NCBI RefSeq assembly: GCF_040373385.1
Contig: NZ_JBDXXH010000007.1
Span: 1 to 64,000, forward strand
DNA from: Nitratidesulfovibrio sp.
GTDB lineage: Bacteria; Desulfobacterota; Desulfovibrionia; Desulfovibrionales; Desulfovibrionaceae
DNA length: 64,000 nucleotides
Reading direction: 5' to 3'
Shown: positions 25,562 through 33,682 of the stretch, one piece after another
Position numbering within the stretch: position 1 is the stretch's first letter
How the letters are laid out: every line of letters begins with the position of its first letter
Notes under the pieces: generated by a model
Seen by the model: the letters and a program-made list of their open reading frames with translations, nothing else
What the model was told of the DNA's origin: nothing
Databases searched by the model: none
Made by a program: the position numbers and the translations under genes

Positions 25562-26281
25562 TCAGCCCAGCCGGGCGTGGGCGTCCAGCAGGGCGGCCAG
25601 TTCCGCCGGGCAGTTCACCATGGGCATGTGGCCGGAATCCAGTTCGTCCACCGGCCAGCCCAGCGCCCGCGCCTTGTCGGCCATGGCGCGGATGAACGGG
25701 GCCGGGGTGGCCCGGCAGGCGATGAAGGACATCATGGCCGGGTCGGGCGCAAAGTCGTCCTCGAACACCGTCTCGAACACGGCGGCGGGAAAGTCGCGCA
25801 GCCGTTCCGCGAACCACGCTGCCTTTGCCTCGGGCACGCCGAAGGCGGGCAGCGGCCAGGGGCGCACCCGCCAGCCGTCGGTCAGGTGGTCGTCCAGCAT
25901 CTTGCGCAGGCCCGGCCCGGCGGTATCCACGAAGCTGCGGCCCCGCTCGGGCATGATGGCATCCACGTAGACTGCCCGGCGCGGGGCCTGGGCCGTGCCT
26001 GCCGCACGGGCCAGCACCGCTCCGCAAGTCATGCCGGACAGGCTGTGCGCCACCAGCACCGCGTTCCGCAGGTCGTGCAGGCGCAGGTAGTCCAGCACGT
26101 CGGCAACGTGGTCGTACAGGGTCACGCCTTGCCGCAGGCCGTGGTGCAAATGGCCGCACCCGGTCAGCGCGGGCACATGCACCGCATGCCCCATGTCCCG
26201 CAGCGCCGCCGCCGTTTCCGCCCAGACCCAATCGCCCTGAAACGCGCCGTGTACCAGCACGAACGTCGCCCGGTTGTCCAT
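25562..26281 (-). CDS. Alpha/beta hydrolase
   Basis: A 239-residue alpha/beta-hydrolase fold enzyme. The oxyanion segment FVLVHGAFQGDWVW is at residues 7-20. The nucleophile Ser is in LVAHSLSGM near residue 83, an acidic residue follows strand 6, and the likely catalytic His is in ELDSGHMPMVNCP near residue 216. This resembles the MenH/hydroxynitrile-lyase-like esterase group with HG-x-W. The substrate is unknown. It is transcribed leftward and lies downstream of the ATPase gene, 171 bp apart, so it may be a separate unit. Confidence 0.82.
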   Translation of the reverse strand: MDNRATFVLVHGAFQGDWVWAETAAALRDMGHAVHVPALTGCGHLHHGLRQGVTLYDHVADVLDYLRLHDLRNAVLVAHSLSGMTCGAVLARAAGTAQAPRRAVYVDAIMPERGRSFVDTAGPGLRKMLDDHLTDGWRVRPWPLPAFGVPEAKAAWFAERLRDFPAAVFETVFEDDFAPDPAMMSFIACRATPAPFIRAMADKARALGWPVDELDSGHMPMVNCPAELAALLDAHARLG

Positions 26282-26452
26282 GTGGCCTTCCTTCCGTCCC
26301 CTTCCGCAGGACGTGGCGGCACGGCGCGCCGCGCGGCATGCGCAGCCGCGTCCGCCCGTGCCGGATGTGGTGAAGGGACGGTACGCAGCAGCCAGAGTGC
26401 CTGCCGGAAGTGCGCACCGCCCGTGATGCCCGATGTTCCGCGCGGCCCGGCC

Positions 26453-27277
26453 TCAGGCCACGGGCTCGCCCCGGCGCAGCCGGGCGCGGATGTCGGAAAG
26501 CTGGTCCTCCATGGCCGAAATGTGTGCCAGCAGGCGCGTCTCTTCCGTGGTGCGGCGCAGCACCGCGCGCACGGCCCCGTGCTCGAACACCAGGCGCCGG
26601 TCGGCGGACAGGGCCAGCACCGGGTCGTGCGTGGCGATGACCACGATCTTGTCGCTGCGCAGCAACAGATCCAGCGCCCGCCGCTTGTCCACTCCGGCGT
26701 TTTCGATCTCGTCTATCAGCAGCACCGGCGACCAGCTGAGCAGGGCCGCGTCGGCGATCATCAGCGCGCGCGACTGTCCGCCCGAAAGCTGGGTGAGGTA
26801 GGCGCCATCCCCGAACGGCTCGCCCGCAAGGTCGTTGGCCGCAGCCAGCACCGCGCGCGCCGTGGCGTCGGGGTTGGGCACGGCGCGGCTTTCGGCGTGC
26901 ATGCGGATGAACGGCAGCACGCGCATGTCCAGCACGAAGTTCATGTTCTGGGTCAGCTGGGCCACCAGCCGCCCCTGCAGGGCAAAGCGGCGGTCGGCGT
27001 CGGGAACGGCATCGTCCAGCAGGATGCGCCTGCCGGAGGGGGTGTCCGCGTCGGCCAGCGATTCGATGTCGTACAGGAAGCGGCTTTTGCCGGAACCGGT
27101 GGGGCCGAGCAGGGCCGTGACCTCGCCGGGGCGGAAGATGACGTCCGCGTGTTCCGCGCGGCCCGACTTGTCGTGTCCGGCCAGCACGGCAAGGGTGCGC
27201 AGCACCGGGGCGTCACCGGTTGCGGGGCGTGCGGTGTCTGCCGTGGCGGGAGTGTTGGGGGCGGTTGCGGACATCAT
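26453..27277 (-). CDS. ABC-type ATPase of permease-less trio
   Basis: A 274-residue ABC ATPase. Walker A is GPTGSGKS (58-65), a Q-loop-like QLTQNMNF near 107, signature LSGGQ at 164-168, Walker B VLLIDE ending at 190, and the switch His in ATHDP near 217. All catalytic motifs are intact. Residues 1-25 are Ala/Thr-rich. The last 35 residues (EETRLLAHISAMEDQLSDIR) look like a short coiled coil. No membrane permease lies nearby. Its start overlaps the stop of the GTPase gene (ATGA), and that gene overlaps the solute-binding-like gene, so three proteins are made together. The energy-driven step may be metal loading or protein remodelling rather than transport; this is inference. Confidence 0.82.
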   Translation of the reverse strand: MMSATAPNTPATADTARPATGDAPVLRTLAVLAGHDKSGRAEHADVIFRPGEVTALLGPTGSGKSRFLYDIESLADADTPSGRRILLDDAVPDADRRFALQGRLVAQLTQNMNFVLDMRVLPFIRMHAESRAVPNPDATARAVLAAANDLAGEPFGDGAYLTQLSGGQSRALMIADAALLSWSPVLLIDEIENAGVDKRRALDLLLRSDKIVVIATHDPVLALSADRRLVFEHGAVRAVLRRTTEETRLLAHISAMEDQLSDIRARLRRGEPVA

Positions 27278-28071
27278 GGGTGCACCCCCGTCTCGTTCTG
27301 CCCGTCAGGCCCGTTTGCCCCGCGTGCGTCGTCCCCCCTGCCTGTCGCGTAGGCAGCCTCACCTTCCGGGTCGCGCGCGGGCACGGCGGCGAATTCGGCC
27401 TTGCGCACGTTGCCCTTCTGGTAGCGCGCGCCGATGCGCGTCTCGCTCAGGCAGTACGAGCACACGGCGGCAGGCATGGCGAAGCGCAACCGCATGTCCG
27501 TCACCGTGGCGATGTCCGGGGCGCGGGACAGTACCGTGGCCAGTTCCTGGCAGCCCTGCCCGGTCAGCCCGTTGATGTGGCGGATCAGCGCGCGGCCGTT
27601 CATCTGGCGGATGCGGTGACGGTACACCTCGCGTTCCGCCTGCGAGACCAGGTCGCCCTTGGTCACCAGCACCATGTCGGCCAGGCGCAGCATGGGGCCG
27701 ATCTTTTCCGGCGCGTCGATGCCCATCAGGTTGTCCACCACGCACAGGGCCAGCGCCCCGCGCAGGTGGGGCGAGCAGCGGTTGCACAGCCCGGCGGTTT
27801 CGATGACGCAGCATTCCGCCCCTGTCCCGGCGGCCCAGTCCCAGGCCTCTTCCAGGTTGGTGGCAAAGAAGTGGTCCGGGCACAGCCCGCCGGACAGGGC
27901 GACCACGGCGGTGATGCCCGCCGCCGCGTAGGCATCCGCATCGCGGGTTTGCAGGCAGTCGAACTTGATCACCGCCGTGCGCACTCCTTGCGCGGCCAGC
28001 AGCCCGCAGGCGCGGGACAGCACGGACGTCTTGCCGCACGAGGGCGGCCCGGCCACCGTCACGAGGCGCAT
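27274..28071 (-). CDS. Cys-rich GTP-binding protein (CobW/HypB/UreG-like)
   Basis: A 265-residue P-loop NTPase of the SIMIBI class, which includes metal-insertion GTPases. P-loop GPPSCGKT is at 8-15, an acidic/Asp region follows VIKFDCLQ, CVIETAGLCNRC (CNRC at 96-99) replaces the usual ET-G motif, and guanine recognition TKGDL is near 138. A second Cys pair, CSYC, lies at 204-207. The two Cys pairs suggest metal or Fe-S binding. The start MRLVTVAGPPS has GGGAG upstream and overlaps the preceding gene by 13 bp; upstream residues in the frame are not family-like. The C-terminal 35 residues are low complexity. Likely role: a metallochaperone or maturation GTPase for an unknown target. Confidence 0.8.
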   Translation of the reverse strand: MRLVTVAGPPSCGKTSVLSRACGLLAAQGVRTAVIKFDCLQTRDADAYAAAGITAVVALSGGLCPDHFFATNLEEAWDWAAGTGAECCVIETAGLCNRCSPHLRGALALCVVDNLMGIDAPEKIGPMLRLADMVLVTKGDLVSQAEREVYRHRIRQMNGRALIRHINGLTGQGCQELATVLSRAPDIATVTDMRLRFAMPAAVCSYCLSETRIGARYQKGNVRKAEFAAVPARDPEGEAAYATGRGDDARGANGPDGQNETGVHP

Positions 28072-29120
28072 GCCGCATCTCCCTGGGCCTGTCCCTCGCG
28101 CGCGTTCACCAGCAGGCGGAATTCGCCGTTCAGCCGGTCGCGCAGGGCGGTGATGTCCGTGGAACGGATGTAGTCCCAGCCTATCCACTTGATGGCGGCC
28201 CCTTGCGGCAGGCTTTCAGGCAGCGGGCCGGTAAGCGGCAGGAACCAGCGGGCGCTTTCTATCTGGCCGAACCCCGTGGCGAAGAAGTCGATCAGCCGGT
28301 CCAGCCGGGGCCGGGCCGTGCGTTTGGCCAGCATGTACAGGGGGCTGGCCGCCGCGCCGTCCTCCGGCCAGACGGTTTGCATGTGCTCGGGCTGGCGGGT
28401 GGTTTCCGCGAAGAAGTACGGCAGGATGTAGATGCCCCCGGCCTGCGGCGCGCCGCCCGACTTGGCCATGCGCGAGGAATGCATGAGCCCGCGTGTGTTG
28501 GCGGCAAACCGGGCAATGCCCTGCATGCCGAAGTCCTTGTGGATGGACAGCAGCACAGCGTCGGCCATGTCGTCGCCGTCGCCGCACATGTTCACCTGCC
28601 CGGCGTAGCAGGGGTCCAGCAGGTCGGCCCAGCAACGCGGCACGGGCAGGTCGCCCAGGCGCTTGCGGTCGATGAGGAAGATGTACGGGGTCAGCCCGTA
28701 GACCAGGTAGCGCCCGTCCGGGTCCACGATGCCCGCCGCGCGGTGCATGGGCGTGACGTCCTCGGGTTCCGGCGCGGCGAACACCCCCGCGTTGACGAAG
28801 CGCTCCGCGAAGCCGCGCCGGAAGAAGTCGCCGAAGCCGATGGAGGCAATGACCTGCGGCAGATGGTCGGGGTCGGTTTCGCGGTACAGCGGGTCGTACG
28901 GGTCCACCGAGGTGCAGCCCATGGGAATGTGAATGGCCAGGGGATTGCCGTCACCAGCGTACGTGGCGGCATGCGCGGCGGCCAGCGCGTCGATGGCCTC
29001 CTTCACCGCCAGCTTCACCGGGCAGGGCGCGTAGAACAGCAGATCCGCTGGGGGCGGCGGCTGGCGGTCTTCCTCTCCCATGTTCCTGACAGACTGGATG
29101 AGGTCGTCGAGGCTTTTCAT
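28059..29120 (-). CDS. Solute-binding-protein-like protein lacking a signal peptide
   Basis: A 353-residue protein resembling extracellular solute-binding proteins of iron/molybdate type: a WADLLDPCYAGQVNM segment near residue 165, an ILPYFF segment, and a closing half ending REGQAQGDAACAS. It has no signal peptide; the N-terminus MKSLDDLIQSVRNMGEED is a cytoplasmic-looking helix. Cys residues at 33, 69, 163, 171 and 179 could form a metal site. It is the first gene of the trio with the Cys-rich GTPase and ABC ATPase. A cytoplasmic binding protein plus two NTPases and no permease is unusual. I start at ATG 29120; the frame extends further upstream through non-family sequence, with no other good start. 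Confidence 0.75.
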   Translation of the reverse strand: MKSLDDLIQSVRNMGEEDRQPPPPADLLFYAPCPVKLAVKEAIDALAAAHAATYAGDGNPLAIHIPMGCTSVDPYDPLYRETDPDHLPQVIASIGFGDFFRRGFAERFVNAGVFAAPEPEDVTPMHRAAGIVDPDGRYLVYGLTPYIFLIDRKRLGDLPVPRCWADLLDPCYAGQVNMCGDGDDMADAVLLSIHKDFGMQGIARFAANTRGLMHSSRMAKSGGAPQAGGIYILPYFFAETTRQPEHMQTVWPEDGAAASPLYMLAKRTARPRLDRLIDFFATGFGQIESARWFLPLTGPLPESLPQGAAIKWIGWDYIRSTDITALRDRLNGEFRLLVNAREGQAQGDAACAS

Positions 29121-29262
29121 GCGGCGGCTCCTGTGTCGGAAGCGACAAAAACGGCGCGTGCGACGCGGTGTGTGGCGCCATGCGACGAAAGTGTCGCGGT
29201 GCGGGGTAGAGAAGTACGACAGCAAGGGGCATGCCGTGGGATGGCGGGATGGCCCCGGCGCA

Positions 29263-30087
29263 TCAGCGTTGTGCGGCCTCGCGGCGGCGGGCCAGCACCG
29301 CCACCAGCAGGGCCAGCCCCAGCGCGGCCAGCCAGCCCAGGCGCAGGGCATGGAATTCCAGGGCGCGCGGGGTGGGCGGGGGCGGTTGCGTCGTGTCATT
29401 CCGGGGGGCCGCACCGGCTGCCCCCGCGTCTGCCGGAGCCCATGCGCCCAGCCAGTAGTCGGTGCCGGGCACGGCCAGGGTGTAGGCCCGGCGCGCTTCG
29501 GTCCGGCCCTCGCCAAGGTCCGCCGTCCACTCGGTAAAGCCACCCCCCGCGCGGGCCGTGTCCATCATGCGCTGCACGAAGCGCACCCCGTGCACGTCAG
29601 TGGCCGTGCCGAAGTCCACCCCGCCCGCGTCGGGCAGGGTGGGGGTGTGCACGTTCACCGTCCCGCGCGAAAGGAACACGTAGTCCCAGTGGGCGGTGCT
29701 GGTGCGCACCGGGTCCACCGCGCGCACCAGCAGCTCGCGCCGGGCGTTTTCGTCCGGCTGGGTGGCGGCCAGTTCGCCGAGCGCCTGGGCCAGCGCGGTT
29801 ACCGTGGCGGCCAGTCTGCTGTCGCGGGCCGTTGCCAGCAGGGTTTGCTCGCGCGCGGCGGTGACGGCGGACAGCGGCGCCATGGTGGATTGGGCCAGGA
29901 ACAAGCCTGCGGCGGCGGGCAGCAAGGCCCGGGAAAAGGCACGGCCTGACACGTGGCGCGCCAGAAAGCCCCCTGCGCGGCAGGCGATCTGTCCGGCACG
30001 GGCGGCCAGCCTGCGGGCAATATCCAGACACTGTTCCGGAAAGGGCGGGTGGGACGACGGCGTCGGGGAAGGGGAAGGTTGGGGCAT
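29263..30087 (-). CDS. Membrane-anchored single Cache-domain protein
   Basis: A 274-residue protein with a membrane helix near residues 55-75 (LLPAAAGLFLAQSTMAPLSAV). An extracytoplasmic sCache-like domain (about 80-215) follows, with WDYVFLSRGTVNVHTPTLPD, GVDFGTATDVHGVRFVQRM and a DYWLGAWAPAD closing strand. A second helix is near the C-terminus (LGWLAALGLALLVAVLARRR). No kinase, HAMP or chemotaxis module follows, so it is a stand-alone ligand sensor or accessory subunit. AGGAGG lies upstream of ATG 30087. It is 142 bp upstream of the solute-binding-like gene on the same strand, so co-transcription with the trio is possible. Confidence 0.75.
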   Translation of the reverse strand: MPQPSPSPTPSSHPPFPEQCLDIARRLAARAGQIACRAGGFLARHVSGRAFSRALLPAAAGLFLAQSTMAPLSAVTAAREQTLLATARDSRLAATVTALAQALGELAATQPDENARRELLVRAVDPVRTSTAHWDYVFLSRGTVNVHTPTLPDAGGVDFGTATDVHGVRFVQRMMDTARAGGGFTEWTADLGEGRTEARRAYTLAVPGTDYWLGAWAPADAGAAGAAPRNDTTQPPPPTPRALEFHALRLGWLAALGLALLVAVLARRREAAQR

Positions 30088-30211
30088 GGGGGCCTCCTGT
30101 CGGCCCGCACTGTAGCCGGGATGGGCCGCAAGGTGAAGGCTTGGCGGAGGGGGATGGGAAAAGCGTTCCGCGCGGCGGGCACGAAAACGGACCCGCAGCC
30201 GGAAACGCAAT

Positions 30212-30263
30212 CGCCCCGTACCGCCCGTCCCCTGCGGTTGCGGGGGCGGAGCGGTACGGGGCG
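30212..30263 (-). terminator. Terminator of der
   Basis: CGCCCCGTACCGC and GCGGTACGGGGCG form perfect 13-bp arms; the minus-strand tail is weakly T-rich. It lies 38 bp past the der stop. Confidence 0.6.
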
Positions 30264-30300
30264 GAAGAAAACAGGGAAGGTCGTGTGGTTCCGGCGGGTA

Positions 30301-31824
30301 CTATTCGCCCTTCTTCTTGTGCGACGAGCGGAAGCGCACCCGCATGGGGGCATGCTCGATGCGGAACAGCTTGCGCAGGGCCTTTTCCACGTAGCGGGCG
30401 TACGGCGTCTGGATGCGGTCGGCATCGTTGACGAAGAACACGAACGTGGGCGGGTTGGTCTCCGCCTGGGTCAGGTAGAAGAACTTGGGCCGCAGGCGGC
30501 GCACCACCGGGGGCTGGTGGCGGGTGAGCACCTCTTCCATGGCCCGGTTGAGCTGGCCGGTGCCCACGCGCGCGTGGCATTCGGCGCGGATGCGTTCCGC
30601 CAGGGGCAGCACGGGGCCAAGCCCCTTGCCCGACTTGGCGGAAAGGTACAGCAGCGGCACATGGGGGCAGAATTCCAGCATGCCCTTGAACGAGGCTTCC
30701 AGGTCCGGCATCAGCTTGCGCGGCACAAGGTCGATCTTGTTCACCAGCACCATGAAGGGCGTCTTGCGTTCGTCCAGCAGGTCCACCAGGCGCTTGTCCT
30801 GCTGGGTGACGCCCTGCAGCGCGTCGAGCACCAGCAGGGTGATGTGGGCCTTGGTGGTGCTTTTGAGCGAGGCGTTGACGCTGTAGCGCTCCACCGAATC
30901 GGTGATGCGCGAGCGGCGGCGTACCCCGGCGGTGTCCACGAAGGTGATGGTCTTGTCGCCCGATTCGAAGCTGACGTCCACGCTGTCGCGGGTGGTGCCC
31001 GCCATGTCGCTGACGATCATGCGCTGCTGGCCGGTAAGGGCGTTGACCAGCGACGACTTGCCCGCGTTGGGGCGGCCCAGCATGGCAAGGCGCAGGTGGG
31101 TGGGATCGAAGGCGGGGCCTTTGGGCTCGGCGGATTCCGCGCCGTCGGCACCCTCGGCGCTGTCCGCGTCGCCTTCTTCGGAAAGGCCGAAATCGTCCTC
31201 GTGATCCGAGTCCACGCCGTCGCCGTCTTCCGCGCCTTCTTCTTCAGGCTCATCGGGCAGCATGTCGCGCATCTCGTCTTCCAGCACGCGCACGTTATGC
31301 CCGTGCGCGGCGGAAACGGGCAGCAGCGGAAAGCCCAGGGCGTGGAATTCGGCCAGCATCTCGTCCTCGCGCTCCACCCCGTCCACCTTGTTCACCACCA
31401 CCAGCACGGGCTTGCCCGCGCGGCGCAGGTGCGCGGCCAGGTGTTCGTCGAAGGGGGTCAGCCCGTCGCGACCATCCACCACCAGGCAAATGCCTGCGGC
31501 TTCGGCCATGGCGGCTTCGGCCTGGCGCAGGATTTCCGCCTCGAAGCCGCGAATGCCTTCCGGCCCTTCGGCCACGGCGGCGTGGGCATCCAGGGTGATG
31601 CCGCCGGTGTCCACGATGGCGAAGGTCTGCTTGCCGCGCGAGCGCACCTGGCCTTCCATGCGGTCGCGGGTGACACCGGGCCGGTCGTGGGTGATGGCCC
31701 GGTTGGCGCGGATGAGCCGGTTGAACAGGGTGGACTTGCCCACGTTGGGGCGGCCCACCAGCGCGATCTTGGGCAGATGCGTGGTGACGGGCGCGGACGG
31801 GGCGGGGGGCTGGGCTATGGGCAT
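30301..31824 (-). CDS. der: Ribosome-assembly GTPase Der (EngA)
   Basis: A 507-residue tandem GTPase needed for 50S ribosome assembly. G domain 1 has GRPNVGKSTLFNRL with DRPGVTRDRMEG and NKVDG. G domain 2 has GRPNAGKSSLVNALTGQQR, DMAGTTRDSVDV, and NKIDLV. A C-terminal KH-like domain ends KFFYLTQAETNPPTFVFFVN and RVRFRSSHKKKGE. Between the two G domains is an unusually long acidic linker of about 50 residues (EEEGAEDGDG, SEEGDADSAEGADG). I choose ATG 31824 (MPIAQPPAPS); the ribosome-binding site is weak. Frame extension to 32115 is not family-like. The gene appears monocistronic. Confidence 0.95.
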   Translation of the reverse strand: MPIAQPPAPSAPVTTHLPKIALVGRPNVGKSTLFNRLIRANRAITHDRPGVTRDRMEGQVRSRGKQTFAIVDTGGITLDAHAAVAEGPEGIRGFEAEILRQAEAAMAEAAGICLVVDGRDGLTPFDEHLAAHLRRAGKPVLVVVNKVDGVEREDEMLAEFHALGFPLLPVSAAHGHNVRVLEDEMRDMLPDEPEEEGAEDGDGVDSDHEDDFGLSEEGDADSAEGADGAESAEPKGPAFDPTHLRLAMLGRPNAGKSSLVNALTGQQRMIVSDMAGTTRDSVDVSFESGDKTITFVDTAGVRRRSRITDSVERYSVNASLKSTTKAHITLLVLDALQGVTQQDKRLVDLLDERKTPFMVLVNKIDLVPRKLMPDLEASFKGMLEFCPHVPLLYLSAKSGKGLGPVLPLAERIRAECHARVGTGQLNRAMEEVLTRHQPPVVRRLRPKFFYLTQAETNPPTFVFFVNDADRIQTPYARYVEKALRKLFRIEHAPMRVRFRSSHKKKGE

Positions 31825-32146
31825 GGCGTTCTCTGACTGTGGGATGACATGGGATGACAGGAGGGCGGCAGGGCCGCCAGTGGGGCACAGCGTAGCCCGG
31901 CGGGGCGCGTCGCGCAATGCGGCACACGGGGCCGGGCGGGTGCGTGCGGAAATTTTCGATGTGCCGGTGGTTGCAGCCGGGGCGCGGGCCTTGTGCGGCA
32001 CCTGCGCCGCTGCCTGGCGGGCGTGTCCACGAGCGCTCGGCGAACTCCTGGCAAGGTCTCGGCGAGAGTTTGGCGAGAGTTCGAAATGACGGGCGCGTAA
32101 CGGGAGTGTGCCCATTACCCCAAGCGCGCCATGATGGCAAGGCCCG

Positions 32147-32182
32147 GATATGGTAGATATGGTAGATATGGTAGATATGGTG
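32147..32182. repeat. Four tandem copies of 9-bp GATATGGTA
   Basis: Three perfect nonamers and a fourth with one change, in the 642-bp divergent gap between der and the HTH-PBP regulator. It is an AT-rich island in otherwise GC-rich DNA, so could act as a protein site or part of a promoter. I see no gene in the rest of the gap. Confidence 0.9.
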
Positions 32183-32466
32183 TGGCGCTGTGTGACGCGG
32201 CGTTACACGTGGCCGGACCTGCAAGGCGGGAGGGATGCGGGATGATGCGGCGTGGGCTGCCCGCCGGAGGCATGCATCCCGGCGCCATGCGTTGCACCGC
32301 TGGCCGAGTGCGGCTACATTGGCCGCCAGGGTGTCGCGGCCCTGCCCGCCGGGTATTGTCCTGTCAGGCATGTCCTGTCCGGCCGGTCTTGTCGGCCGGA
32401 TAGTGTCGGGCCGCCCGCCGCCTGTTCCCTCCGCTCCCCGTCCGCAAGCCCGCAGGAGGCATATCC

Positions 32467-33471
32467 GTGAAGCAGCTGCTATCCACCCGCGAGGTGGCCA
32501 AGGTGCTCGGCGTCAACGAAAAGATGGTCTACAGCCTGATCACCGAAAAGGGACTGCCCGCCACCAAGGTGACCGGCAAGTGGCTGTTCCCCGCGCATCT
32601 GGTGGAGCAGTGGCTGGAAAACAATACGGTCAACCATCCGGAACGCGCGGGCGGCACGGTGCAGCCGGGCGGCGGCGTACTGGTGGTGGCGGGCAGCAAC
32701 GACCTGCTGCTGGACAAGGCGCTGGCCCTGTTCGCGGACCTGAACCCCGGCCACATCGCGGCCTTTGCCAACCTGGGTAGCCTGGGTGGCCTGCGGGCCA
32801 TGCGCGAGGGGTTGTGCCACATGGCGGCCAGCCATCTGATGGAAGGCGGCCCCGGTCAGGTGCCGGAGCCTGCGGCGACCACCGGGCCCGGCGCGGCGTC
32901 TCCGGACGCGGCACGGGCCGGCAACGGGGGCAAAGCGGGCCGTGACTACAATTTCGGCCATGCCCGGCAAGAGCTGGACGAGGCCCCGGCGGTGGTCAAC
33001 TTCTGCATCCGCGAGCAGGGCTATCTGGTGGCCCCCGGCAATCCCAATGCCGTGCGCGATGCGGGCGACATCGTGCGCAAGGGGCTGCGGGTGGTCAACA
33101 GGCCGCTGGGCACGGGCACGCGGCTGCTGTTCGACACAGAACTTTCCCGCGTGGGGGCGGACCCCCTGCGCATTCCCGGCTACGGCACCGAGGTGCGCCG
33201 CCATCTGGACGCGGGCATAGAGGTACTGGCGGGCCGGGCCGACGCGGCCCCCGGCATCCGCGCCGTGGCCGGGCTGTTGGGGCTTGGCTTTGTGCCGGTG
33301 CAGCGCGAACGGTTCGACCTGCTGGTGCCCCGCGCCCGCTACTTCGACCGGGGGGTGCAGCTGTTTCTGGGCATGCTGGTGGACGCGCGCTTCCGCGCCC
33401 TGGCCGACGGCTTCGAGGGGTATGACCTGTCCCGGGCCGGGCGGGTGGTGTTTCCCGGCGACGCGCCGTAG
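32467..33471 (+). CDS. Excisionase-type HTH regulator with periplasmic-binding-like domain
   Basis: A 334-residue protein. Residues 1-60 form a helix-turn-helix of the excisionase/MerR-like type: LLSTREVAKVLGVNEKMVYS, then GLPATKVTGKWLFPAHLVEQW. The rest is a PBP-like (molybdate/tungstate-binding-type) domain: VLVVAGSNDLLLDKALALFA, VVNFCIREQGYLVAPGNPN, GDIVRKGLRVVNRPLGTGTR, and GIRAVAGLLGLGFVPVQRERFDL. A Pro/Ala/Gly-rich insertion lies at about 135-165. Such proteins bind an oxyanion or substrate and regulate its transport or a linked oxidoreductase. The start is GTG with GGAGG upstream. No molybdate genes are nearby. Confidence 0.85.
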   Translation: MKQLLSTREVAKVLGVNEKMVYSLITEKGLPATKVTGKWLFPAHLVEQWLENNTVNHPERAGGTVQPGGGVLVVAGSNDLLLDKALALFADLNPGHIAAFANLGSLGGLRAMREGLCHMAASHLMEGGPGQVPEPAATTGPGAASPDAARAGNGGKAGRDYNFGHARQELDEAPAVVNFCIREQGYLVAPGNPNAVRDAGDIVRKGLRVVNRPLGTGTRLLFDTELSRVGADPLRIPGYGTEVRRHLDAGIEVLAGRADAAPGIRAVAGLLGLGFVPVQRERFDLLVPRARYFDRGVQLFLGMLVDARFRALADGFEGYDLSRAGRVVFPGDAP

Positions 33472-33625
33472 GGCGACGGCAGGCCAAACGCCGCCGCGCC
33501 GGACGGGTGGCCTTGCGACGCGTCATCCGCTGCCCGATTGCGGACCGGACGCGACATTGCAAACCGGGCGCGACATTCCGACCGGCGAGCCGACCAGACC
33601 GGCGCGAGTCTGTTTCGCAAAACGC

Positions 33626-33661
33626 CAAGGGGCACTCCGGCTGTTGCCGTTGTGCCCCTTG
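33626..33661. terminator. Convergent terminator, perfect 10-bp arms
   Basis: CAAGGGGCAC and GTGCCCCTTG around a 16-nt loop, between the HTH-PBP gene and the converging MarR gene. Confidence 0.65.
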
Positions 33662-33682
33662 ATTCCTGGATATGCGCGGGGA

